From: Streptomyces sp. ML-6
Lineage (GTDB): Bacteria > Actinomycetota > Actinomycetes > Streptomycetales > Streptomycetaceae
DNA length: 64,000 bases
Reading direction: 5' to 3'
Assembly: GCF_030116705.1 (NCBI RefSeq)
Contig: NZ_JAOTIK010000001.1
Location: 1,364,001 to 1,428,000, forward strand
Position numbers and translations under genes: made by a program. Every line of letters begins with the position of its first letter. The stretch's first letter is position 1. Below, in pieces: positions 9,034 to 17,110 of this stretch. A model generated the notes under the pieces. It was not told the DNA's origin, made no database searches, and saw nothing but the letters and a program-made list of their open reading frames with translations.

Positions 9034-10339
9034 CCGTGTCCTCCGCATCCGTCGCAGGGTCGTGTGTCTCGGGGATGTGGTTCATCTGTGCCATCGGTCC
9101 CAGCAACCTCGTCCGTTCGCTGTGTCCGCCACCGGTGGCGGGTGGGTACACCGCCGCGTGCCTCAGGTACTGCTGGGCCGCCACCTCGACCACCTGCGGC
9201 AGGATCTGCCCGAACGCCTCCATGCTGGGCACGCCCCTGGCCGCGGCGCGGCAGTAGGCGCGTCCCTGGCGCATCTTGGTCGGCATGGTCCGTTCGAGCT
9301 TCTCGGTCAGCTCGGCCTCGGCCGCCATGCTCTGCCGGTCCTCGCGGCTCCACGGCACGACCATCGTGACCCAGGGGCGGTCCTCGGCGTCGAAGGCGGC
9401 GAGCCTCCTGCGCCGGTCCTCGTCCTGCAGGGCCCAGCGGTCGACGAGCAGGATCTCGGGCCTGCTGGGCGGCTGCTTGCCCTCGCCGTGTCCCACCTCC
9501 TCGTCGAACGAGGAGATGGTGGCCTGGTAGTTGAGGGAACGCACCAGGTCCTCGGCGACATAGGCCAGCGGGCGGGTGGTGTGGGGGTGGTAGGGGTTCC
9601 AGTCCTGCGGGTTGTCGCCGTAGTAGTCGGCCATGCGTCCCTCGGGCAGGTCGTGCCGGGTGGGTGCGGCGATGGTCACCTGCATGGGGCGGGGTCCGCC
9701 GGCCACGCTGTTGGGCGGGCCGAAGGCACTGGGGGCCAGTCGGTAGTCGACCGGGCGCCCGGTGCCGATCCTTATGGTGTCGGCGACGTTGACGATGCGC
9801 TTGGCGAGCTCGTACACCGCGCGCTCGTACTCCTCGGCGAAGAGCCTGAGCTTGATGAGGCCGTAGAGCCCGTCGCTGACGTAACGGTCCCCGAAATCAC
9901 GGTGGTTGAACTGCAACCGCTCGGCCGGGCCGGGGAGCTGGCTCGGCGGCACGGGCACCCAGAGGGCCGGGACGATCGCCTCGGCCGGCTGGTTGGAGCG
10001 GGCCCGGTAGTGGATGGCGCGCTGCGCGAAGGCGTACCACTCCTTGCCGCACATCTCACTGGCGAAGTAACGCGGCGAGAACAGCGGAACGAACACCCGG
10101 CAGGTGGCGAGCACTTCGCCGAGCCGCTCCGACCAGCCCTCGCCGGAGCGTATTTCCCGGTCGATGAACCCGGCGGGCGCGCCCGCGGGCAGATCCGTCA
10201 TGGCCAGCACATGGTCACAGAGATCCTTGAAGAGGCGTTCGACCCACATGTCGGGGTCCGTTCCACCGCCGTACCCCGGTGTGTGGGCATAACTCAAGAA
10301 GAAGTACGGCCGATGGTCCGCCGCTCGCTGCTGCGTCAT
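9017..10339 (-). CDS. fxsC: TIR-like protein FxsC
   Basis: 440 residues. The N-terminus (RPYFFLSYAHTPGYGGGTDP) opens a TIR/TIR-like fold, with ATCRVFVPLFSPRYFASEMC (about 88-107) as the matching internal strand-helix. The C-terminal half is soluble, without a recognised domain. It is the TIR-like protein of FxSxx-COOH peptide loci and is coupled to fxsT. The start is uncertain: ATG 10339 has only a G-rich stretch upstream, and GTG 10348, ATG 10387 and ATG 10441 are in frame. I chose 10339 because the conserved part begins right after it. Whether the TIR part cleaves NAD or only mediates contacts cannot be told by eye. Confidence 0.8.
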   Translation of the reverse strand: MTQQRAADHRPYFFLSYAHTPGYGGGTDPDMWVERLFKDLCDHVLAMTDLPAGAPAGFIDREIRSGEGWSERLGEVLATCRVFVPLFSPRYFASEMCGKEWYAFAQRAIHYRARSNQPAEAIVPALWVPVPPSQLPGPAERLQFNHRDFGDRYVSDGLYGLIKLRLFAEEYERAVYELAKRIVNVADTIRIGTGRPVDYRLAPSAFGPPNSVAGGPRPMQVTIAAPTRHDLPEGRMADYYGDNPQDWNPYHPHTTRPLAYVAEDLVRSLNYQATISSFDEEVGHGEGKQPPSRPEILLVDRWALQDEDRRRRLAAFDAEDRPWVTMVVPWSREDRQSMAAEAELTEKLERTMPTKMRQGRAYCRAAARGVPSMEAFGQILPQVVEVAAQQYLRHAAVYPPATGGGHSERTRLLGPMAQMNHIPETHDPATDAEDTDDGRS

Positions 10340-10441
10340 CGCGTGCACACGACCCCCGTCCTGTGTGAGCACCCGCACCCGAGGCATGAAGTGAATGCGA
10401 GCGAATTCATCATTCCGGAGCGGAGGTTGCTCCACCCCCAT

Positions 10442-10475
10442 GGCGTTCAGTCATTCAACGCCGGTTTTCAGTCAT
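10442..10475 (-). promoter_or_regulatory. repeats upstream of fxsC, possible operator
   Basis: Two copies of TTCAGTCAT begin 21 bases apart (10446 and 10467), i.e. about two helical turns. The first lies inside an inverted repeat GGCGTT-N9-AACGCC (10442-10462). The 244-base gap between fxsB and fxsC is less GC-rich than its surroundings and probably carries a promoter for fxsC-fxsT. Confidence 0.3.
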
Positions 10476-10583
10476 ACGTTCCCGGGTTCGGCCGATCATT
10501 TCCTTGATCGAATTCGGTCTGCGGTCGTTCCTCCCAGTTGTCCCCTGCACACCGGCACCCCTGATCGAACCGGAATTCGACCC

Positions 10584-12818
10584 TCAGATCTCTTTTCTCA
10601 TCAGCTCCACCAACCTTTTCCCGCCGACGGTCACTTCGGCGGCACCTTCCAGCATGTCGAGGGCTTCCGGTACCCCCTCCAGGCAGTTCGGCTCGAATGC
10701 GCCCAACGCCATCCGCTCATAGGTGTCGGCCAGCAACCGGGAAAACGGAACCGACTCTTCCTTCCAAGGCATTCGATGTTCCCAGGAGCCGTCCGCCGCG
10801 TAAAGATCCGTGACATCGACAAGCGCCTGCAATTCGGCCCTCCGGAATCCCCTCAACAGCGCGAACGCCAGTTCCTCCGCGCCGCCGTCCACGGAGATGC
10901 CCAGCGCCCCGAACCCGTGTCGTCCCACGGCGGGCTCGGCCGGGTCCAGACCCGTGAGGGGCGTGAGGGTGGTGAGGCGGTCCGCCATCTCCGCGGCCCG
11001 CCCGGGGGCCTTCGCCCCGATCAGGGTCCAGGCCTCGACGATCCTGGCCTCCAGACCGGCAGCGGTCCGGTCGTCGAGGGGGGCCGCGGCGGGTACCGGG
11101 AAGCAGTCGCGGAACGGATCGGCGTCGTCGAGCACCGGACCGGACACCGTCCCGGGGATCGCCGGCCGCCGCAGCGGCCGCCAGCCCGGACCGGGTTCCG
11201 CCGGCCGGGCGACCCGCACCTCGGCCCCGCCGCTCCCCTCCGGCCGGACGAGGAAACCGCCCCCGGTGGCCCGCAGCACGCCCGTGCCGCGCTCCCCCGC
11301 GCCAGGGACGCGCAGCCCGCCGAGACCGGGCAGGAAGAGGCCGCCGTCCGGGAGGTCCACCGGTACGGGCAGGTCGAGACCGCCCCGCACGACGGCCGCC
11401 GCGAGGTACGCCGACAGCCCGCGCGCCGCCCGTACGGCGCCGGAGTGCTCGTGGACCGACTCCAGCGCCCCGAGCAGCCAGCCGCGGGCGTACGGCAGGG
11501 CCAGCACCTCGTCCAGGGCGCGGGCGCCCTCCTCGGACGCCTCGACGGCGGCAGCGAGCTCCCAGGCGGCCTCCCACTCCGCGCCGCCGCGCCGGCCGAT
11601 GTCGGCGTTCAGCCGGGCGAGCAGGGTGCGGTTGAGGTCCAGTTGGGCGGCGGCCGCCCCGGCGGGCCCGGTCACCGCGGGCGCGACGAGCTCCTGCGCC
11701 GTACGGGCCTCGATGCCGCGCACCAGGGCGAACAGGTCGGCGCAGTACACCGAGGGGTTGTCGAACGCGCCGGACGGGCCCTCGGAGCGGTACCTGTGGG
11801 TGTACAGGCCGCCTCCGCAGGTGCGCACCACGGGGCAGCGGCGGCAGGTCTCGCCCACCCCGGCCAGCCCGAGCTGGCGGGCCCGCACCCCGGGGTGGTC
11901 GGCGACCTCGTCGAAGGTGTGGGCGAAGACGTCGAACCCGGTGGCCGCGGCGCCCTCGTAGGCGCTCTTGAGCGAGTCGACCTGCTCCAGCCGGCCGTCG
12001 GTCTCGACGACGACGAGGTCCGTCGGGGCGAGCCCCAGGGACTCGGTGAGGCTGGGGCCGCCGCTCAGCGTGGAGAGCACCGAGGAGAAGAGCCGCACCG
12101 GCACCGGGCGCCCCCGCTCCTGCCAGCGGTCGAAGATCGCGAGGAGCCAGTCGGCGTAGGCGGTGGGCGAACCGTCCGGACGCGGCGGCGGGTCGTCCCA
12201 GGTGGCGTGCGGGAGCAGGAAGTCGATGAGGGGCGGTTCGAGCTCGGTCAGCGCGTCGAGGACCGCGTGCGGGTCGTTGCGGATGTCGACGGTGCACAGG
12301 AGGCCGAGGTCAAGGTGGCGGTAGCGCTCCTGGTGGAGCAGTTCGACGGCCTTGAGGACCAGGGGGTGGCTGCTGCGTCCGTCCGCGTAGCGGCGGTGCC
12401 GGTCGTTGGCGGCCCGGTCGCCGTCGAGGGAGATGCCGACCCGGACGCCGAATTCGTCGAAGAGGTCGAGGTACCGGGGACTGAGCTGGAGCCCATTGGT
12501 GTGGATGCGGAGATCGAGCTCCGCGACGCCGTCGAAGGCGGAGGTGAGTTCCTCGCAGACCCGGCGCAGTCGCGCGGGGCCCGCCAGCAGGGGCTCCCCT
12601 CCGTGCAGGATCACTGACACGGAGGGCAGTGCATGTGTCTTGGCATGCTCGGCCAGGCGCTGAGCTGTCTGGAAAATGACGTCGTCAGAGATTGTTTTGG
12701 GGCGGGTACGCCAGCTCTGATCTGCATGTTCGTAGACGTAGCAATGATCGCAGGCAAGATCGCACCTGCTGTGTACTTTAAGTACAATTTCGCGGAATGG
12801 GACCCGGGGTCCTGTCAT
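10584..12818 (-). CDS. fxsB: radical SAM/SPASM peptide maturase FxsB with extra C-terminal domain
   Basis: 744 residues. The radical SAM cluster motif is CDLACDHC (C19, C23, C26), with HGGEPLL near residue 72. A SPASM region holds C325, C328, C334 and C359. FxsB enzymes make three-residue cyclophanes by joining a Phe ring to a nearby side chain in the FxS motif of FxsA. Residues from about 385 form a second domain resembling the HExxH-type peptide-modification domain often fused to FxsB. Where that family reads like LVHEFQHAKL, this protein has LLRGFRRAEL (R656-R660), so the metal ligands appear lost. ATG 12818 is forced by an in-frame stop just upstream. fxsA ends 30 bases before it, so co-transcription is expected. 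Confidence 0.9.
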   Translation of the reverse strand: MTGPRVPFREIVLKVHSRCDLACDHCYVYEHADQSWRTRPKTISDDVIFQTAQRLAEHAKTHALPSVSVILHGGEPLLAGPARLRRVCEELTSAFDGVAELDLRIHTNGLQLSPRYLDLFDEFGVRVGISLDGDRAANDRHRRYADGRSSHPLVLKAVELLHQERYRHLDLGLLCTVDIRNDPHAVLDALTELEPPLIDFLLPHATWDDPPPRPDGSPTAYADWLLAIFDRWQERGRPVPVRLFSSVLSTLSGGPSLTESLGLAPTDLVVVETDGRLEQVDSLKSAYEGAAATGFDVFAHTFDEVADHPGVRARQLGLAGVGETCRRCPVVRTCGGGLYTHRYRSEGPSGAFDNPSVYCADLFALVRGIEARTAQELVAPAVTGPAGAAAAQLDLNRTLLARLNADIGRRGGAEWEAAWELAAAVEASEEGARALDEVLALPYARGWLLGALESVHEHSGAVRAARGLSAYLAAAVVRGGLDLPVPVDLPDGGLFLPGLGGLRVPGAGERGTGVLRATGGGFLVRPEGSGGAEVRVARPAEPGPGWRPLRRPAIPGTVSGPVLDDADPFRDCFPVPAAAPLDDRTAAGLEARIVEAWTLIGAKAPGRAAEMADRLTTLTPLTGLDPAEPAVGRHGFGALGISVDGGAEELAFALLRGFRRAELQALVDVTDLYAADGSWEHRMPWKEESVPFSRLLADTYERMALGAFEPNCLEGVPEALDMLEGAAEVTVGGKRLVELMRKEI

Positions 12819-12848
12819 TCCCTCAGTCTAGCCAGCATGCAACACGTC

Positions 12849-13016
12849 TCAGAGCGCGGAACTGAAGGTCGATGCCTGGGTGTGGCGGTCGGCAGGGGCC
12901 GAGAGCACTCGGCCGAGCTTCCTGGTGGCTTCAGCTCCGCGAGTGTCGATCTCGGCGAGCGACACGGGGCTCTTCTTCGCAACAGCGAAGGCACGGGGGG
13001 ATTCAGAGGTCTTCAC
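12849..13016 (-). CDS. fxsA: FxSxx-COOH precursor peptide FxsA
   Basis: 55 residues from GTG 13016, with AAGGA five bases upstream. The peptide begins KTSESPRAF, has a helical leader-like middle (SLAEIDTRGAEATRKLGRVL) and ends exactly in FSSAL, i.e. F51-x-S53-x-x-COOH, the defining tail of this precursor family. The predicted crosslink joins F51 and S53. It lies 30 bases upstream of the maturase gene, as expected. The same frame stays open farther upstream (to ATG 13226), but codon use and the ribosome site favour the short form. It is easily missed by gene callers because of its size and GTG start. Confidence 0.85.
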   Translation of the reverse strand: MKTSESPRAFAVAKKSPVSLAEIDTRGAEATRKLGRVLSAPADRHTQASTFSSAL

Positions 13017-13043
13017 GGCCGTCCTTGAGGGAGTGTTCCGAAT

Positions 13044-13079
13044 CTGTGGATGAATCAGCCAGTCCCTGTATGTCCACAG
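13044..13079 (-). promoter_or_regulatory. inverted repeat upstream of fxsA
   Basis: CTGTGGA (13044-13050) and TCCACAG (13073-13079) form a 7-bp inverted repeat with a 22-base spacer, starting about 28 bases upstream of the fxsA start. It could be an operator or chance; the half-sites also resemble weak DnaA boxes. Confidence 0.25.
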
Positions 13080-13267
13080 TGCCCGGCAGAATGACTTTAC
13101 TACCCTCATCGGGCAAGGCAACTGCAGAGATCCACATGGCGGACGGATGACTGCGCAACCGCTCATTCTCCGTAACGGACGGCGGAACCCCGCCCGGGAG
13201 ACGGGTGGAGGGGCAGCCCGGTCCACTCCATCGAATACCCGGCACGCCCCGGGTCCGGAAATGGCCG

Positions 13268-13987
13268 TCAGTCCACCGCGGAGACGGTGCCGGACGGCTG
13301 CAGGCCCTTCATGCAGTCCATGATCCGCTCATGGGTGTCGCCCACCACGTCGGTGAACCTCGCGCGCACGTACAGCGCCTGGACCCGCTCGGTGAAGTTC
13401 TCCGAGAACGCCCCCACCAGCACGGTCTCGTGGCCCCCGCCTCCCACCAGCGGAAAGCCGGCTCCGAAGCCGATGAGCCGGAAGTCCTCGCCGACGACCA
13501 GTCCGGCCCCGGTCAGTTCGGCCACGGTGTCATGGACATCGGCCCACCTCGGGTCGCCGTCCGCGTCGTCCCCCATGCCCCTCATGACCACCCGGCAGCT
13601 CCAGGACTCGATCACGGCCAAGTGCTGGCCGCCATTGAGTATCCCGACGCGCCATGCGGGGACGTCCGGCGCCAGTTGCCCCTTCACCCAGGCCCCCCGC
13701 CAGCCGATGTGCGGCCGCATCGCCCGGGCGAACTGCGCCCGCGCCAGCACCGCTCCCGCCGCGACCGCCAACAGGCTCCCCAGGATCTGGACGTCGATCA
13801 GCTGGAGCCGCCACGGCCACTCGGCACGCGCCCCGGGCGACACGTTGACCCGGATCATCTCCCAGATCAGCACGCCGGCCAGCAGGACGAGAAGCACCAG
13901 CGGAGTGGTGAACAACAGCGGACTCCGCCGTATCCGCCGCTGGACGTCGGACGGCACGCAACCGTCCCTCCGGTCCGCTCGGCCCAT
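13268..13987 (-). CDS. two-helix membrane protein of unknown function
   Basis: 239 residues from ATG 13987 (preceded by a run of G). Two membrane helices lie near residues 22-44 (LLFTTPLVLLVLLAGVLIW) and 63-83 (LIDVQILGSLLAVAAGAVLA). A cytoplasmic or external domain of about 150 residues follows, containing GFGAGFPLVGGGGHETVLVG. I do not recognise the domain. It lies head-to-head with the SLATT gene and directly upstream of the fxs operon on the same strand. The 2TM-plus-soluble-domain plan is shared with many small membrane effectors, but no function is claimed. Confidence 0.7.
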   Translation of the reverse strand: MGRADRRDGCVPSDVQRRIRRSPLLFTTPLVLLVLLAGVLIWEMIRVNVSPGARAEWPWRLQLIDVQILGSLLAVAAGAVLARAQFARAMRPHIGWRGAWVKGQLAPDVPAWRVGILNGGQHLAVIESWSCRVVMRGMGDDADGDPRWADVHDTVAELTGAGLVVGEDFRLIGFGAGFPLVGGGGHETVLVGAFSENFTERVQALYVRARFTDVVGDTHERIMDCMKGLQPSGTVSAVD

Positions 13988-14181
13988 CCCCGTCCCCCCG
14001 CACGCCGATGAGTGCCCATGAGTGCCGATGAGTGGATACATCAGCAACCCACCGCAGAAAATGGTCAGTTGAGAAAGATTCCCACAACCCGTCGGATCAC
14101 GCGAGAGCCCCGCACGAGGGGCCGAAAAGCATCGCTACGCCCCCGGGCGCCATTGCAGCGCCGTCGGCGCCCCCCTACGCT

Positions 14182-14213
14182 CATGCCCCGCTCGGCAGGC
14201 CGAGCGGGGCATG
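14182..14213 (+). promoter_or_regulatory. perfect hairpin in the 5' leader of the SLATT gene
   Basis: A 14-bp perfect stem (14182-14195 with 14200-14213) closes on a CAGG loop. It ends 25 bases before the SLATT start and has no plus-strand gene upstream to terminate, so a leader-RNA structure or a palindromic operator is the natural reading. Confidence 0.55.
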
Positions 14214-14238
14214 CCCTCAACCGCAGACGGGAGTGAAC

Positions 14239-15165
14239 ATGACCGCGCTTCCCGGGCCGCTCCAGAGCATGGTCTTCAGGAACGCCGACCTTCCGGCGCT
14301 CTTCCACCACACGGACGAGATCGCCATCGCGAGCCAGCGGGAGGCCGTGAACACCACCCGCGTCCAACTGATCCTGCTGGTCGTGGGCACCGCACCGGCC
14401 GCGGTTCCGTGGCACGTCACGGTCGGTGACACGTTTCAACTCATCGATGCCGCAGGCGTGTTGGCCTATCTGGGCGTCCTGATCACGACGTACCTCTCCG
14501 CCCGGCGCAAAGCAAAGTCGCAATGGCAACTCAACCGCTCGGCGGCGGAGTTCATCAAATCCATGTGCTGGCGCTACTCGGTGCACGGGGCGCCCTTCGA
14601 CACCGGCACCCAGCATCCGGAGGCGGTGTTCGCCAACCGGCTGGAGGAGGGGCTCCAGGAGCTCCGGAAGGTCGGCTGGGCCGACCCCCGCGACCTGACG
14701 GCGGATTCCGGCGGACTCATCACCGATTCCATGCGCGAGCTGCGCGGGAAGGCGTTCACCGTACGCAAGGAGACGTACGTGCGGGACCGGCTCATCGAGC
14801 AGAGGAGTTGGTACCGCAGGCGGCAGGAGGTGTCGCGGCGGGCCACCCTCGTCTGGTCGACCACCATCGCCGCGCTGACCGCGCTCGCCCTGGTCTTCGC
14901 CCTGCTGAGGATGTTCTCCGCCACCCAGTCCTTCGCCCTGACGGGGGTGCTGTCGGCGGCGGCCGCGGCCTGTCTGGCGTGGAACGAGATGCGGCGGCAC
15001 CACCCGCTGATCTCGGCGCACTCGCTGGTCGAGCAGGACCTGGAGGCGATGCAGGTGGCGATGGAGACCACGCTGACCGAACGCCAGTGGCCGCGGGCGG
15101 TCTTCGAGACCGAGCGCATCGTCTCCCCGCAGCACACCGACTGGCTGGCCCGGCACCAGATGTGA
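14239..15165 (+). CDS. SLATT-domain (2TM effector-type) membrane protein, probably tandem
   Basis: 308 residues from ATG 14239 (GGGAG upstream; GTG 14233 is an in-frame alternative). Two hydrophobic pairs are visible: about 38-57 plus 73-90, and about 210-235 plus 241-262. Between them the charged stretch VRKETYVRDRLIEQRSWYRR and the following helix match what I know of SLATT domains, where a conserved R-x-x-Q-x-W-Y segment precedes the membrane pair. The N-terminal pair with ARRKAKSQW may be a second SLATT unit. SLATT proteins are predicted membrane effectors in nucleotide-dependent conflict systems. The convergent neighbour looks like the SLOG partner. Assigned by eye only. Confidence 0.65.
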   Translation: MTALPGPLQSMVFRNADLPALFHHTDEIAIASQREAVNTTRVQLILLVVGTAPAAVPWHVTVGDTFQLIDAAGVLAYLGVLITTYLSARRKAKSQWQLNRSAAEFIKSMCWRYSVHGAPFDTGTQHPEAVFANRLEEGLQELRKVGWADPRDLTADSGGLITDSMRELRGKAFTVRKETYVRDRLIEQRSWYRRRQEVSRRATLVWSTTIAALTALALVFALLRMFSATQSFALTGVLSAAAAACLAWNEMRRHHPLISAHSLVEQDLEAMQVAMETTLTERQWPRAVFETERIVSPQHTDWLARHQM

Positions 15166-15236
15166 CGCGCGGCGGCACCGGACGTGACGTGTCGCGGCCC
15201 CGGATGGGCCGCGGCGCACGCATGGGGTGACGCCGG

Positions 15237-15256
15237 GGGCGCGGGCGGCCGCGCCC
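15237..15256. terminator. short hairpin between SLATT and SLOG genes
   Basis: Eight-base arms (15237-15244 and 15249-15256) with a four-base loop lie just beyond the SLOG stop, between convergent genes. Confidence 0.4.
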
Positions 15257-15261
15257 GTCGG

Positions 15262-15741
15262 TCAGCCGCGTTCCACGCCCTCGCGCCAGATCACCGTGAC
15301 GGGACGGCCCAGGCTGCGGGCGTACGTCACGATGTCGCCGGTGCCGCCGAGGCCGCGGGCGGGACGGCCGTCCCACACCGCGAGCAGCCGGTCGCAGTGG
15401 TCGGCGATGTACGCGCCCGCGGCGTAGTACGCCTCGTCGGTGGAGTGCGGGTAGTCGAGCCTGACCTCCCGGACCGCCCGGTCCTTGAGGGCCCGGTAAC
15501 GGGCGAGTTCGCCGGCGTCGGCGAAGGAGGACTCGTAGTCGCCGCTGGGGATGACCACGGTCAGCGCGGCGCCGCGGGCCAGGGCGACGTCGGCGAAGAG
15601 CTGGTCGGCCCCCACCGCCAGGCTGGAGAAGGCCTCCAGGGAGCCCTCCAGGCCGAGGAAGGCCGCCCGCAGGCCGGCGAGCACATGGGCGTGGGCCTCC
15701 TGCGGGATGCTGCGATGACCGGTCACTCCGATGCGTTTCAC
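15262..15741 (-). CDS. SLOG-superfamily Rossmann-like protein
   Basis: 159 residues from GTG 15741. It opens with KRIGVTGHRSI, has SSLAVGADQLFADVALARGA and VVIPSGDYE, and ends with LLAVWDGRPARGLGGTGDIV, the glycine-rich nucleotide-contact loop typical of SLOG proteins (relatives of DprA, LOG and YpsA). SLOG proteins bind or process nucleotide-derived ligands and in conflict systems are thought to control SLATT effectors. The frame is open farther upstream, but the conserved fold begins at this GTG. It is convergent with the SLATT gene rather than in one operon, which is unusual for a functional pair. Confidence 0.65.
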   Translation of the reverse strand: MKRIGVTGHRSIPQEAHAHVLAGLRAAFLGLEGSLEAFSSLAVGADQLFADVALARGAALTVVIPSGDYESSFADAGELARYRALKDRAVREVRLDYPHSTDEAYYAAGAYIADHCDRLLAVWDGRPARGLGGTGDIVTYARSLGRPVTVIWREGVERG

Positions 15742-15872
15742 GGACCTGGAACCCCCTGAGGTGTCTGCCGGGGGCCCGGCCCGGGGTGACCCCCGGCGGT
15801 ACGACCGCCCCCGTGTGCTCCTGCGTGACCGACCTGTACCCCCACATCCTCTCAAAAGCCGCGGGGTGTGCG

Positions 15873-15906
15873 GGAGCCCCCGCCCGGGATTTCGGGCAGG
15901 GGCTCC
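15873..15906 (-). terminator. terminator after the streptogrisin gene
   Basis: Fourteen-base arms (15873-15886 and 15893-15906) pair with a single mismatch. The hairpin lies about 50 bases beyond the protease stop on the minus strand. Confidence 0.65.
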
Positions 15907-15953
15907 GTCCGGGCCGACCACGCGTCCGGGGACCGGACCGGTGTGCCGGGACG

Positions 15954-16853
15954 TCAGAAGACGCTGACCCCGTACGCGCTGAGCGCCTCGGTGACCGGCT
16001 GGAAGTACGTCGTGCCGCCCGAGGAGCAGTTGCCGCTGCCGCCGGAGGTGAGGCCGATCGCCCTGGAGCCGGAGTAGAGCGGACCGCCCGAGTCGCCGGG
16101 CTCCGCGCAGACGTTGGTCTTGATCATGCCGTAGACGACGTCGCCACCGCCGTAGTTGACCGTGGCGTTGAGGCCCGTGACGGAGCCGCTGTGGGTGCCG
16201 GTGGTGGAGCCGCGGCGGGTGACGGACATGCCGACCGTGGCGTTGGCCGCGCTGGTGATGTCGACGCTGCCGACGGTGCCCGGGTGGGCGACCGAGGCGT
16301 TGTCGTAGCGGACCAGCCCGTAGTCGTTGGTCGGGAAGCTGGAGCCGACCGTCGGACCGATCTTCGTGGTCTTGGCGGAGTTGGCGTACCAGTCCGGGTA
16401 GCCGTCGGTGCAGTGGCCGGCGGTCAGGAAGTAGTAGGTGGAGCCGCTGCGGACGTTGAAGCCCAGGGAACAGCGCCAGCTGGGCGCGTAGATCGCGTCG
16501 CCGCCCGAGACCAGCTTGCTGAGCTTGCCGGGGAGGCGCTCGATCTTCAGGGCTCCCGCGTTGACCCCGGCGGTCTTCTTGATGTGGGCGATCTCGGCCT
16601 GCGAGACCGTGCTGTCGGCGGCGACCACGACCTTGCCCGTGGCCGGGTCGATGTTCCAGGCGGTGCCCGCCACGTCGGCGCCGAGGACGGCATCACTGGC
16701 GGCGGAGAGCTGCGCCGTGCTGAAGGTGGTGGCGGTGTCGGCCCGGGCGCTGGGGACGGCGAGCGCGGCGACGGAGACGAGGCCCGCCGCGACGGCCACG
16801 GCCCTGGCGCGTCTGGCGGTGCCGTGGAGGGGGGCGGTGCGCTTGATCCTCAC
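15954..16853 (-). CDS. streptogrisin-type serine protease (S1 family, preproenzyme)
   Basis: 299 residues from GTG 16853, with GGGAGGA seven bases upstream. The signal peptide runs to about AVPSARA (residue 38). A propeptide of about 76 residues follows, and the mature enzyme begins near residue 115 ([20 protein letters not shown]). The catalytic triad is H147 (LTAGHC), D177 (NDYGLVRY) and S255 ([10 protein letters not shown]), and the last 60 residues are very close to Streptomyces griseus protease B as I remember it. It is a secreted endopeptidase, matured by autocatalytic removal of the propeptide. It sits alone with its own terminator. sprB-like, but orthology is not tested. Confidence 0.93.
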   Translation of the reverse strand: MRIKRTAPLHGTARRARAVAVAAGLVSVAALAVPSARADTATTFSTAQLSAASDAVLGADVAGTAWNIDPATGKVVVAADSTVSQAEIAHIKKTAGVNAGALKIERLPGKLSKLVSGGDAIYAPSWRCSLGFNVRSGSTYYFLTAGHCTDGYPDWYANSAKTTKIGPTVGSSFPTNDYGLVRYDNASVAHPGTVGSVDITSAANATVGMSVTRRGSTTGTHSGSVTGLNATVNYGGGDVVYGMIKTNVCAEPGDSGGPLYSGSRAIGLTSGGSGNCSSGGTTYFQPVTEALSAYGVSVF

Positions 16854-17052
16854 TTTTCATTCCTCCCAGGGGGAAATCGGGGGTCCGCCTGTGGGGTGGC
16901 CGGACCCGTGAGGCGCAGTCGTTCGCGCGGCAGGGGTCCGCGATGCGGATCTGCCGTGTTCCTGACAAGCGCTGTCCCGGAAGTATTCAAGGCGTTCAAC
17001 TTGTGGCGCAAGAGGGCCCCATGGCCCGAACCCGTCACGCCCCGTGCGGGTG

Positions 17053-17078
17053 CCCCGGTGCCGCTCGGGACACCGGGG
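17053..17078 (-). terminator. weak hairpin after the DUF1684 gene
   Basis: CCCCGGTG (17053-17060) pairs with CACCGGGG (17071-17078) around a ten-base loop, 33 bases past the stop of the monooxygenase operon. Confidence 0.4.
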
Positions 17079-17110
17079 TATCGCGCCCCGGGGCGTGCCG
17101 GCGCGGTGCG

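Noticed and set aside
5065..9369. 1434-codon open frame on the plus strand
   Set aside because: It is antisense to fxsT/fxsC and arises from GC-rich third positions; low-complexity composition, no domains and no ribosome site.
11439..11453. HEHSG in FxsB (residues 456-460) as a possible metal motif
   Set aside because: Lacks the second histidine of HExxH and sits 200 residues before the region that resembles the HExxH domain.
13041..13080. DnaA-box-like TGTCCACA / TGTGGATGA near fxsA
   Set aside because: Only two imperfect sites and no cluster; kept only as an inverted repeat of unknown meaning.
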